A stretch of DNA of 64,000 nucleotides, taken from the NCBI GenBank assembly GCA_963169665.1, contig CAUJET010000056.1:30190-94189 (forward strand). Reading direction: 5' to 3'. Source of the DNA: Actinomycetota bacterium. Its GTDB lineage: Bacteria > Actinomycetota > Acidimicrobiia > Acidimicrobiales > Ilumatobacteraceae. Below the pieces are notes generated by a model that saw only the letters and a program-made list of their open reading frames with translations, was not told the DNA's origin and made no database searches. Positions 40,697-48,077 of the stretch are shown here, piece by piece. Within the stretch, counting starts at the first letter, position 1. Each line of letters opens with the position of its first letter. The position numbers and the translations under genes were made by a program.

Positions 40697-41045
40697 TCAA
40701 GAGTTCGCGCACACGGTCCTTGGGGCGGCCGATGATCGCCTTCTTCGCGGTCACCACGACCGGTCGCTGGAGCAGCTGCTTGTGCTTCACCAGCAGGGCG
40801 ACGACCTGCTCGGGCGTCGCTGCGTCCGCGTCGGTGAGACCGAGCTTGGTCCACATGCTGTCGCGGCGCACCAGGTCGGTGACCGGGTCCTCCAGCTTGC
40901 CGATGATCCCCTGGAGCGTCGCCGCGTCGGGCGGCGTCTTCAGGTACAGGACGATCTCGGCGTCGACGCCCAACTCCTCAGCAATGCGCACGGCATTGAC
41001 GGAAGAGTTTCAATTCGGGTTGTGGAAGATGGTGACCGCTGCCAT
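40692..41045 (-). CDS. ArsC-family reductase with selenocysteine (in-frame TGA) at the catalytic Cys
   Basis: A 117-residue thioredoxin-fold ArsC/Spx-type reductase if the in-frame TGA at 41012-41010 is read as selenocysteine. The start MAAVTIFHNPN-Sec places Sec at residue 12, exactly the position of catalytic Cys12 in E. coli ArsC, followed by NSS where the family has CxxS. The rest is intact, including three arginines expected in the arsenate site: LVRRDSM, QRPVVV and IGRPKD. ATG 41045 lies 6 nt from a TACGAT -10 box (41057-41052), so transcript and start codon are upstream of the TGA. A gene caller would report only a 99-aa fragment starting at 40991, without the active site. A hairpin fitting a bacterial SECIS follows the TGA. 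The alternative is a nonsense-mutated pseudogene. Confidence 0.82.
40972..41009 (-). promoter_or_regulatory. Putative bacterial SECIS hairpin
   Basis: Read on the minus strand immediately after TGA: an 8-bp lower stem (AACTCTTC, 41009-41002, with GAGGAGTT, 40979-40972, one G-U pair), a C-U mismatch, a G-C pair, a bulged U at 40999, a 6-bp upper stem (CAATGC, 40998-40993, with GCATTG, 40987-40982) and the loop CGUGC (40992-40988). The loop begins 17 nt after the TGA and has G at its second position followed by U. These match the known bSECIS rules: UGA-to-loop distance of about 16-37 nt, G in the first two loop bases, and the bulged U seen in fdhF. Confidence 0.75.
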
Positions 41046-41106
41046 GCGGCCATCGTAGGTGCACGGCCCGCCGAGCGGACCAACGAACCGGGTGCTCCCG
41101 GATCCG

Positions 41107-41910
41107 TCAGCGAGGATCGACGAAGAGGCTCTGGCAGCTGCGCCCGAGTCGGCCGGCCGAGTCGAACAGCGCCGACTCAGCCAGGCCGGCTCCCGCATGG
41201 CCGTAGTACGAGGCGGTGCGCATCCCCACCCACTCCCCCTCCGGTGGCCGGGAGAGGTGCACGGTGAGGTCGGGGTTGATGTAGACGAACTGCTCGTACG
41301 GCAGCGATCCCGAGACGCCGTTGCCGAAGTCGGCGGCGGCCGCCACCCGCTGCAGGCCCGACGGCTCCTCGCCGTCGACCACGGGGTGGAGCAGCCGGAT
41401 CCACACCCCGACCGGACCCGGGTCGGCCCACGACCCCTCGACGAACCGGTGCTCCGCACCGTGCGTGTGGAACGCGACGCGATCGCCGACGGCCCAGGCG
41501 ACGCGCTCGCGCACGCCGGAGGATGCTGGTGGTAGCGGGTGGTCGACGGCCCGGTTCGCATCGGCGGGCAACGACACCTCCTCGTGACGGATCCGCAGCG
41601 CTCGGACCCGGGCGACCTCGGTGTCGCCGTCGAGCAGCACGGCCGCCGCCAGCGACACCTTGCGGCCGGGCCGCTCGACCGTGACCGACAGCGTCATGGG
41701 TCGCAGCACCGGCACGGGCCGCGTGAGCTCGATCGTGAGGCGCGACACCTGCCATCCGGGTTCTGGGCGCTCGTCGGCGTGCTCGACGGCACGGGCGAGC
41801 AGGGCCGAGACCGGACCACCGTGACAGTGGCGCTCGTCCCACGGACCCCGGCTCAGCTCCGTGGCCACGTACCGGTCGCCGTCGCGGTCGAAGAGTGCCG
41901 AACTGGACAT
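41107..41910 (-). CDS. TesB-like thioesterase-family protein
   Basis: A 267-aa double-hotdog protein. The N-terminal half (RGPWDERHCHGGPVSALLARA, LTIELTRPVPV) and the C-terminal half (PYEQFVYINPDLTVHLSRPP, EWVGMRTASYYGHAGAGLAE, ALFDSAGRLGRSCQSLFV) match the acyl-CoA thioesterase-like family of actinobacteria, including the terminal relic of the second hotdog. It probably hydrolyses acyl-CoA. ATG 41910 is 6 nt from TAGGGT (41922-41917). Confidence 0.85.
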   Translation of the reverse strand: MSSSALFDRDGDRYVATELSRGPWDERHCHGGPVSALLARAVEHADERPEPGWQVSRLTIELTRPVPVLRPMTLSVTVERPGRKVSLAAAVLLDGDTEVARVRALRIRHEEVSLPADANRAVDHPLPPASSGVRERVAWAVGDRVAFHTHGAEHRFVEGSWADPGPVGVWIRLLHPVVDGEEPSGLQRVAAAADFGNGVSGSLPYEQFVYINPDLTVHLSRPPEGEWVGMRTASYYGHAGAGLAESALFDSAGRLGRSCQSLFVDPR

Positions 41911-42040
41911 GCGCCGACCCTACCGATCGCCCTGGACGGGTCCGCATCCGCTGTCACACCCCGTCCGTAGGGTCCACACCGCTTCCCCCGAGCCGAACGC
42001 CGCCGTGCACTGCGCGGCCGGTCTGCACACGGAGGTCGCC

Positions 42041-42487
42041 ATGTCCCGTCACCCCGCCCCGATCGCTCGCGTCCCGCGGGCCAACGTCGATCCGATCGCC
42101 ACCGCCACCGACGCCCTCGCACTGGTGTCGCTGGCGATCACGCACCCGCTGCAGCACGAGACGGTCGTGATCGTCCTCGACGGCCAGCGCCTCGGCAGTG
42201 TCATCACCGTGGTCTCGGGCACCCAACACATCGACGTGTGCACCGTGATCGAACGGTTCTGCACGGCGGCGCTCGAGACGTCCAACGAGGGTCGCCCCGC
42301 TGCGGCTGCCCTCGTCGTCGCGACGGTTCGACCCACCGGCGCCACGCGGCCCGGTGACGTCGACCGGTGGCTCGAGGCCAGCTCGCTGGCGGAGACCTTC
42401 GGCCTGGAACTGCTCGAGTGGTTCGTGATCGGCCCGGCGGGCCCGGAGTGCCCGCGTGACCTCATCGGCGAGCCCGAGCGGTGGTGA
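42041..42487 (+). CDS. Hypothetical protein
   Basis: A 148-aa soluble protein I cannot assign. The middle holds TVVIVLDGQRLGSVITVVSG and later WFVIGPAGPECPRDLIGEP, an alternating alpha/beta pattern; a distant resemblance to JAB/RadC-type folds came to mind but no metal motif is present. GGAGG 5 nt before ATG 42041 decides the start over a longer open frame. Confidence 0.6.
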   Translation: MSRHPAPIARVPRANVDPIATATDALALVSLAITHPLQHETVVIVLDGQRLGSVITVVSGTQHIDVCTVIERFCTAALETSNEGRPAAAALVVATVRPTGATRPGDVDRWLEASSLAETFGLELLEWFVIGPAGPECPRDLIGEPERW

Positions 42488-42494
42488 CCTCCGG

Positions 42495-42770
42495 TCAGCG
42501 CGCTGCCCGACGCTGGGCGGGGGTGAGCCGCAGGCCGGCGGCGCGCAGTCGGCGCAGCAGTTCACGGCTCGGCGTCGGCACGGCACCCGCTGCCACCATC
42601 TGCTCGTAGTACTCCTCGGGCACGTCGTAGTGGTCGCCGTGGAACCCGCGCCGCGGGATGCCCATACCCTCGGCGAACTCGTGCAGTTCGTCCAGGCTCT
42701 CGTCGCTCACCAGGTGGCTCCACGGCCGCCCGTGCAGCCACCACCGCGGTTCGTCGATCAGCACCGTCAC
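42495..42770 (-). CDS. DUF4031 protein
   Basis: A 91-aa protein starting at GTG 42770 (MTVLIDEPRWWLHGRPWSHL). The invariant-looking segments DEPRWWLHGRPWSHLVSD and IPRRGFHGDHYDVPEEYY define DUF4031, a small actinobacterial family of unknown role. The start gives the normal family length; a GGAGG lies unusually close to it, so translation may be weak or initiated otherwise. Seven bases separate its stop from that of the convergent gene. Confidence 0.8.
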   Translation of the reverse strand: MTVLIDEPRWWLHGRPWSHLVSDESLDELHEFAEGMGIPRRGFHGDHYDVPEEYYEQMVAAGAVPTPSRELLRRLRAAGLRLTPAQRRAAR

Positions 42771-42849
42771 GCCTCCAGGCTCACACGGATCGGGCGGACA
42801 CGCCACCTCGTCCGGCGTGGCAGACCGCGCCGGGCCTACCCTCGGCGGC

Positions 42850-43479
42850 GTGACATCGCCCGAGGCCGAGCTCCGCCGTGTGTGGCACCGGACGATCGGC
42901 CGCGGCCACGATCTCGTCCTCGACGGAGTGTTGGCACGCCATCGCGAACCGCACCGCCGCTACCACACGGCCACCCACGTCATGTGGGTGTGTCGGCACG
43001 TCGAGCGCCTCATGGCCGAACACGAGGTCGACGACCCCGACGCGGTTCGGCTCGCGGCCCTGTTCCACGACGCCGTGTACGACCCTCGGGCCGCCACCAA
43101 TGAGGCAGCGAGCGCGGCGCTCGCGTCGGCCCGCCTCGCCGAGATCGGGTGGGCCGGCGAACGGTGCGCGATCGTCGCTCGGCTGATCGAGCTGACGGCC
43201 GGTCACGAGGTCGACGCCGCCGACATCGCGGGCGCGGTGCTGCTCGACGCCGATCTCGCGATCCTCGGTGCCGATCCCGGCGAGTACCAGCACTACGTCA
43301 CCGGCGTTCGCACCGAGTACGCCCACGTCGACGACGAAGGCTGGCGGACGGGTCGCGCCCAGGTGCTGCAACGCTTCCTCGAGCGTGAGGCGATCTACGC
43401 CACGGCCACGATGCGCGCCGATCGGGAACGTCGGGCGAGGGCCAACCTCACCGCGGAACTCGCGAGTCTGCGCGACTGA
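42850..43479 (+). CDS. HD-superfamily hydrolase-like protein
   Basis: A 209-aa predicted metal-dependent HD protein. RYHTATHVMWV provides the first His ligand and ALFHDAVYDPRA is the HD motif, with a later aspartate in LLDADLAILG, as in the small uncharacterised HD phosphohydrolase group. GTG 42850 lies 7 nt after TACCCT (42837-42842), a leaderless start divergent from the DUF4031 gene. Confidence 0.82.
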   Translation: MTSPEAELRRVWHRTIGRGHDLVLDGVLARHREPHRRYHTATHVMWVCRHVERLMAEHEVDDPDAVRLAALFHDAVYDPRAATNEAASAALASARLAEIGWAGERCAIVARLIELTAGHEVDAADIAGAVLLDADLAILGADPGEYQHYVTGVRTEYAHVDDEGWRTGRAQVLQRFLEREAIYATATMRADRERRARANLTAELASLRD

Positions 43480-43507
43480 CGAGGGCGGCAGACAGTGAGC
43501 GGGACGG

Positions 43508-43738
43508 TCAGTGGTGGCAGCCGCAGCTGCTGCCGCACACGCCACCGCGCGCAGCAGGAGCAGGAGCAGGCGACGACGAGCCACCGCTCGCTGCGCCGAC
43601 GCTCGAGAAGACCGACAGGAGACGGACGGAGTCGAGGTGACCCGACGTGCACTCGGCCGGCGCGCTCGATTCGCTCATCGGGCGACGCAGCTCGAAGGTC
43701 TCGTCACAGGTGCGGCAGCGGTACTCGTAGAGCGGCAT
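43508..43738 (-). CDS. FmdB-type zinc-ribbon protein
   Basis: A 76-aa regulator-like zinc ribbon: MPLYEYRCRTCDETFELRRPM is the FmdB signature with the first CxxC. The second knuckle is unusual, only one Cys (AECTSGH) being near its place, while a Cys/His cluster (CGSSCGCHH) ends the protein after a Pro/Ala/Ser linker. ATG 43738 is 7 nt from TAGGGT (43751-43746). Confidence 0.85.
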   Translation of the reverse strand: MPLYEYRCRTCDETFELRRPMSESSAPAECTSGHLDSVRLLSVFSSVGAASGGSSSPAPAPAARGGVCGSSCGCHH

Positions 43739-43818
43739 CGGCCAAACCCTACCGACCCGGATCCGAGGCGTGCGACCTGGTGCTGCGACCTGATTGTCCG
43801 ACCTGGTTGACTGGTCAG

Positions 43819-44112
43819 GTGACCGAGATCCAGACCCTGCCCGCTCGCACCGACCCGGACCTCGACACCGAGCACGTGCCCCAGACCGGCGAACCCACCG
43901 CGGCGCACATCGTGAAGACCAAGAAGGGCGAGAACGCGGCGGCCAAGGTGTTGGAGGCCCGCATCTACGGCACCCCGCTCGAAGCCCTCTGCGGCTACGT
44001 ATGGGTGCCGTCGCGCGATCCCAAGCAGCTGCCCGTCTGCGAGGACTGCAAGTCGATCTACGAGACGTACCGCATGTTCAACGACGGTCTGAACGAGCGC
44101 CCCTCCGAATAG
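43819..44112 (+). CDS. DUF3039 protein
   Basis: A 97-aa actinobacterial protein. HIVKTKKGENAAAKVLEAR and CGYVWVPSRDPKQLPVCEDCKSIYE are the DUF3039 signature, with Cys residues (C and CxxC) that probably bind zinc. The family is conserved and of unknown function. GTG 43819 gives the standard length; no clear ribosome site or -10 box decides it. Confidence 0.82.
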   Translation: MTEIQTLPARTDPDLDTEHVPQTGEPTAAHIVKTKKGENAAAKVLEARIYGTPLEALCGYVWVPSRDPKQLPVCEDCKSIYETYRMFNDGLNERPSE

Positions 44113-44236
44113 ACCCGACGAGGCCGCCGGCAGCGCTCCGATCGGGGTGACCACGGCCTGGTGCGCCACACTGCGATCCGCATCGATCAGCGATCGAATC
44201 GCACCGACCCATCGCTTCACCCTGGGGGAACCTCAC

Positions 44237-44575
44237 ATGATCATCATCAGCGGCGTCATCTCGATCCCGGCCGACAAGCGAGCCGCGTGCATCGAGGCGT
44301 CCATCCCCCTGCAACAGGCCACCCGTGACGACGAGCCGGGGTGCCTGGCCTACGTGTTCAGCGCCGATCCCTGCGACGACGGTGCCATCGCGGTGTACGA
44401 GTTGTGGGAGGACGCCCCGTCGCTGGCCGCCCATTTCCTGCACGAGAACTACTTCAACATGCGCACGATGTTCGGCCAGCACGGCATCACAGGAGCGGTC
44501 ACACACAAGTACCGCATCGATGCGGTGGCAACGGTGTACAACGCCGATCGCATCGCCACCACCGACTTCGACTGA
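44237..44575 (+). CDS. ABM-domain (antibiotic biosynthesis monooxygenase-like) protein
   Basis: A 112-aa ferredoxin-like dimeric alpha/beta-barrel protein: MIIISGVISIPADKRAACIE, DEPGCLAYVFSADP and VYELWEDAPSLAAHF are the ABM strands and helix, with a His in the usual cofactor-independent oxygenase position. Roles range from quinol oxygenation to stress. A GGGGGA ribosome site supports ATG 44237. Confidence 0.85.
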   Translation: MIIISGVISIPADKRAACIEASIPLQQATRDDEPGCLAYVFSADPCDDGAIAVYELWEDAPSLAAHFLHENYFNMRTMFGQHGITGAVTHKYRIDAVATVYNADRIATTDFD

Positions 44576-44612
44576 CGGCGACGACCGGCGGCAGCGGGAA
44601 CGGACGACCGCG

Positions 44613-45110
44613 GTGACCGAGGAAACGTCGACCGACGGCCTGCGGATCCGCCCGGCAGCGCGAGCACTCGTCGTCGACCCCGACGACCGGGTGCTGCTGG
44701 TGCGGTTCGAATTCCCGGCCGGCAGCCGGTGGGCGCTGCCCGGCGGCGGCATCGAACCGGGCGAGTCGGCCGAGGAGGCGATCCGGCGCGAACTCGTCGA
44801 GGAGGTCGGCCTCCACGACGCGGCGATCGGACCGCACATCTGGACGCGGCTCCACGTCATCCCCTTCGTGAGCGGCCACTGGGACGGCCAACGCGAGGTG
44901 ATCCACCTCGTCCGCTCCCCGTCGTTCGACCCAGCGCCTGCGCTGACGTGGGAGGAACTCGCCGCCGAGTACGTCTTCGAACTGCGCTGGTGGACGATCG
45001 ACGAGATCGGTGCAGCCGACGCCACGTTCGTGCCCCGCGCGCTGCACTCGCTGCTCACACCGGTGCTGGCAGGCGAACTCCCCGAACAGCCCATCGACAC
45101 GGGCGTCTGA
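44613..45110 (+). CDS. NUDIX hydrolase
   Basis: A 165-aa pyrophosphohydrolase. The Nudix box appears complete as GGGIEPGESAEEAIRRELVE plus EVGL, with the REUxEE core for Mg2+. The C-terminal WWTIDEI is typical of the 8-oxo-dGTP/ADP-ribose type, but substrate is not determinable. Start GTG 44613 follows the ABM gene by 37 bases, so a shared transcript is likely. Confidence 0.88.
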   Translation: MTEETSTDGLRIRPAARALVVDPDDRVLLVRFEFPAGSRWALPGGGIEPGESAEEAIRRELVEEVGLHDAAIGPHIWTRLHVIPFVSGHWDGQREVIHLVRSPSFDPAPALTWEELAAEYVFELRWWTIDEIGAADATFVPRALHSLLTPVLAGELPEQPIDTGV

Positions 45111-45136
45111 GCCCGGACGTCTGGCATCCTGGGCCG

Positions 45137-45715
45137 ATGCTGTTCACCGCCGACGCGTGGCCCGGCCTGGCCGACGGGTCGATCACGCTGACGTTCCGCA
45201 CGTGGGCCAAGCCGCAGGCCCGCACGGGCGGCCGGTACCGGGTGGCGGGCATGTTGCTCGAGGCGATCGACGTCGCCCAGGTGCGCGCCGGCGACATCAC
45301 CGATGCCGACGCGGCGCGGGCCGGCGCCGCGGATGCCACCACCGTGCTCGCCCGGATGAAGGTCGACGACCCCGACCGCCTCGTGTGGCGGGTGGAGCTG
45401 CGCTACCTGGGTGCCGACGACCGGGCCGAACGCCGTGCGGACGACGCGCTCGACGCTGCTGCGATCGACGACCTGAAGGCCCGCCTGGACCGAATGGATC
45501 GCCGATCCGGGAAGCCGTGGACCCGCCAGACGCTCCGGCTCATCGAGCGCTACCCCGGCATCGTCTCGACCGCGCTCGCCCGTCATGCCGGCCGTGAGCG
45601 GATGGCCTTCAAGGCCGACGTCCGCAAGCTGAAGGAACTCGGACTCACGGAGAGCCTCGAGGTCGGCTACCGGCTGTCGCCCCGCGGTGAAGCCGTGATG
45701 CGGACACTCGGATGA
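45137..45715 (+). CDS. ASCH/PUA-like domain protein
   Basis: A 192-aa protein. The first half (ADGSITLTFRTWAKPQARTGGRYRV followed by AIDVAQVRAGDITDADA) resembles ASCH/PUA-type RNA-binding domains; the second half is helical and basic (PWTRQTLRLIERYPGIVSTA, AFKADVRKLKELGLTES) like a winged helix. A nucleic-acid-related function is inferred. An imperfect CATCCT box is 6 nt before ATG 45137. Its TGA overlaps the next ATG (ATGA). Confidence 0.6.
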   Translation: MLFTADAWPGLADGSITLTFRTWAKPQARTGGRYRVAGMLLEAIDVAQVRAGDITDADAARAGAADATTVLARMKVDDPDRLVWRVELRYLGADDRAERRADDALDAAAIDDLKARLDRMDRRSGKPWTRQTLRLIERYPGIVSTALARHAGRERMAFKADVRKLKELGLTESLEVGYRLSPRGEAVMRTLG

Positions 45716-46227
45716 CGGGAGGACGGGTGCGGGCGCTCGTCGTCTCCGACACCCACCTCGGTCCCGGCCAGGCCCCGCGCCTGCTCGATCGGCTGGCAGG
45801 GCTCACCGAGGGCGTCGACGTCGTGCTCCACGCGGGCGACGTCGTCGACACGTCGGTACTGGACGCGCTGGCGGCGATCGCGCCGGTGCACGCAGTGCTC
45901 GGCAACAACGACCACGGGCTCGACCTGCCCGAGCGATTCGAGCGTCGGATCGGTGCGTGCCGGGTCGCGATGGTCCACGACAGCGGACCATCCGCCGGGC
46001 GTGCGGGTCGGCTGCGTCGGTGGTTTCCCACTGCGGACGTCGTGGTGTTCGGGCATTCGCACATCCCGTGGCACGAGACGGATGCGGATGCGGCGGGCCA
46101 CGTGCAGCACCAGGTGAACCCCGGCTCGGCCATGCAGCGCAGGAGTCAGCCCCGCTGCACGGTGGCGTTGCTGACGTTGGCTCCCGGTGCGATCGAGGTC
46201 CGGATCGTGCCGGTCGCCACCCCGTAG
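45712..46227 (+). CDS. YfcE/MJ0936-type metallophosphoesterase
   Basis: A 171-aa dimetal phosphodiesterase with all family motifs: VVSDTHLG, HAGDVVD, GNNDHG and FGHSHIP. The length is that of the compact YfcE group. It is translationally coupled to the upstream ASCH-like gene. Its TAG stop forms the first three bases of the downstream gene's TAGGGT promoter. Confidence 0.9.
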   Translation: MTGGRVRALVVSDTHLGPGQAPRLLDRLAGLTEGVDVVLHAGDVVDTSVLDALAAIAPVHAVLGNNDHGLDLPERFERRIGACRVAMVHDSGPSAGRAGRLRRWFPTADVVVFGHSHIPWHETDADAAGHVQHQVNPGSAMQRRSQPRCTVALLTLAPGAIEVRIVPVATP

Positions 46228-46236
46228 GGTGGCCCG

Positions 46237-46743
46237 ATGGACCGGACACCGGAGCCGAACGACGCCGACGAGCGCGACCTCGTGCTCGGGTGGCTGAGCT
46301 ACCACCGCGATGCGTTCGCCTCGAAGTGCGAGGGCCTCGACGCTGCGCAGCTCGTGACCGCCGGCCCGGCCGGCACCACCATGTCGCTGCTCGGCCTGAT
46401 GCGTCACCTCACGGAGATGGAGCGGGTGTACGCCACGTACGCGCTCGGCGGCTCTCCGACGGGTGTTCTCGAATTCGTCTACGGCCCGTACGTCGATGGT
46501 GGCCCCGAGGGCGACTTCGACGGGCTCACCCCCGAGCACGTCGAACCGTCGACGGCCGCGTGGCACGCCGAGCGCGACGCGGCCGACCGGACGATCGCCT
46601 CGATGTCGTCGATGGGTACACCGGGCGCCGGCAACCGGAGGTCCCTGCGATGGAACCTGGTGAAGCTGATGCAGGAGTACGCGCGGCACAACGGCCACGC
46701 CGACCTGATCCGTCAGTCGATCGACGGCGCGATCGGCGAGTAG
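46237..46743 (+). CDS. DinB/DUF664-family protein
   Basis: A 168-aa four-helix-bundle protein with the DUF664 histidine triad: LMRHLTEMERVY plus HNGHADLIR near the C-terminus. In actinobacteria these are often mycothiol-dependent transferases. ATG 46237 is 6 nt from TAGGGT (46225-46230), whose first three bases are the stop codon of the preceding gene. Confidence 0.88.
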   Translation: MDRTPEPNDADERDLVLGWLSYHRDAFASKCEGLDAAQLVTAGPAGTTMSLLGLMRHLTEMERVYATYALGGSPTGVLEFVYGPYVDGGPEGDFDGLTPEHVEPSTAAWHAERDAADRTIASMSSMGTPGAGNRRSLRWNLVKLMQEYARHNGHADLIRQSIDGAIGE

Positions 46744-46749
46744 GCCCGC

Positions 46750-47181
46750 TCAGCCGGCGCTCACCACGGGCTCGACCGGCACCGCCTCCAACGCGAGCCG
46801 CCGTTCACGGACGTTCGCCCTCCCTGAACGGATCGCGAGCCCGGCACCGACCGTGGCGATCGTGCCGACCACGACATAGCTCGCCCACGGCAGCGCCCGC
46901 CCGGCGGTGAAGATGTAGACGTCCGGCGCCAGGAACGTCACCACGGTCAACGCACCCCACGCGGCGGCTCGACGCATCCGCCCGTCGACGAGCGACCCGA
47001 GCAGGCGAGCGCTCGCCAGCGAGTAGGGAGCGGACGACCCCAGATCGACGGCCGCGTAGTAGAACGGATCGACGCCGTAGTCCTGGAGCCAGGTGCTCAC
47101 GGCGATGATGCGGATCACGCTCCAGGTCATCACCGCGAAGAACCAGGCCAGTTCGAGTCGGTCACGGCGGCCTGGCATCAC
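46750..47181 (-). CDS. Hypothetical membrane protein
   Basis: A 143-aa protein with about four hydrophobic segments (ELAWFFAVMTWSVIRIIAV, YSLASARLLGSLVDG, AAAWGALTVVTFLAPDVYIF, WASYVVVGTIATVGAGLAI). No family recognised. GTG 47181 lies 8 nt from TAGGGT (47195-47190); ATG 47178 directly follows. A plus-strand TACGGT overlaps this box. Stop codons of this gene and the DinB gene are 6 bases apart. Confidence 0.65.
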   Translation of the reverse strand: MMPGRRDRLELAWFFAVMTWSVIRIIAVSTWLQDYGVDPFYYAAVDLGSSAPYSLASARLLGSLVDGRMRRAAAWGALTVVTFLAPDVYIFTAGRALPWASYVVVGTIATVGAGLAIRSGRANVRERRLALEAVPVEPVVSAG

Positions 47182-47251
47182 GGTCGGTCACCCTACGGTG
47201 ACGGCGAGCGTCACGCAGCGCACCCTCCCAGTGTGGATAGCCTGCCCGGAC

Positions 47252-48004
47252 GTGCCCACCATGCGCTCCGAGCGCCACCCCCGACTCGCACGCCTGAGCG
47301 TCTCCGACGTCTCGGCATGCCGAGCCATCCATGGGCTCACGGCCAGCGGGATCCTCGCCGGCATGCTCTCGATCATCGCCGTGCTCGACGGATCGCCGCG
47401 CGCCGCGGTGCTGCTGCTCCTCCTCGCCCAGGTGATCGACGGCATCGACGGCCCGCTCGCCCGCCACTACGACATCCGCAACGTCATCCCGAAGTACGAC
47501 GGCTACATCCTCGACCTCGTCATCGACTACGTCACCTGCGTGCTCGTGCCGGCGGTGTTCGCCTGGCAGTTCCATCTCGTGCCCCACGACGCATTCGGCG
47601 AGGTGTCGATCGCGCTCGTGCTCACCACGTCGGCCCTCTGGTTCAGCCGCACCGACATGATGACCGACGACCACTGGTTCCGCGGCTTCCCCGGCGTCTG
47701 GAACCTCGTCGTGCCCACCCTGTGGCTGCTCGAAGCACCGCACGCCGTGTCGGTCGTGGTGCTGGTGTCGCTGTCGGTGCTGTCGATGACCGACGTCGAG
47801 TTCGCCCATCCGGTGCAGGCCGAGCAGTGGCGCCGGGCCAACGTCGCCTTCCTCGGGATCTGGATGACGACGATGTTCGCCTTGACGCTCGAATGGCCGT
47901 ACCGCCACCGCGTCGGTGACGTGGCGCTGCTGGCCGGCCCGGCATGGATCGCGGTCTCCACCGTGATGCGCATCCGGAGCCAACGCCGCCTCCAGCTCGT
48001 CTGA
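47252..48004 (+). CDS. pcs: Phosphatidylcholine synthase
   Basis: A 250-aa CDP-alcohol phosphatidyltransferase-family membrane enzyme that condenses CDP-diacylglycerol with choline to give phosphatidylcholine. The Pcs-specific form of the motif is clear: IDGIDGPLARHYDIRN, then PKYDGYILDLVIDY and TCVLVPAVFAW, with the aspartates that bind metal and CDP. About eight hydrophobic segments. Start GTG 47252 is 8 nt from TAGCCT (47238-47243); ATG 47261 is an alternative. No phospholipid methyltransferase is visible, so external choline would be needed. Confidence 0.88.
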   Translation: MPTMRSERHPRLARLSVSDVSACRAIHGLTASGILAGMLSIIAVLDGSPRAAVLLLLLAQVIDGIDGPLARHYDIRNVIPKYDGYILDLVIDYVTCVLVPAVFAWQFHLVPHDAFGEVSIALVLTTSALWFSRTDMMTDDHWFRGFPGVWNLVVPTLWLLEAPHAVSVVVLVSLSVLSMTDVEFAHPVQAEQWRRANVAFLGIWMTTMFALTLEWPYRHRVGDVALLAGPAWIAVSTVMRIRSQRRLQLV

Positions 48005-48077
48005 GCGGTCGCGTGGGCCACCGGCCGTTGCCGGTGCGACTTCGGCATCCGGCCCGACCTCCGCTATGACGAGTGGC

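Noticed and set aside
40692..40991. 99-aa ArsC-like fragment starting at 40991 as a complete gene
   Set aside because: It lacks the N-terminal strand and active site. The promoter box, start codon and family N-terminus lie upstream of the in-frame TGA.
40692..41045. Pseudogene explanation for the ArsC TGA
   Set aside because: Not fully excluded, but the TGA falls exactly on the catalytic Cys, the rest is conserved, and a SECIS-like hairpin follows.
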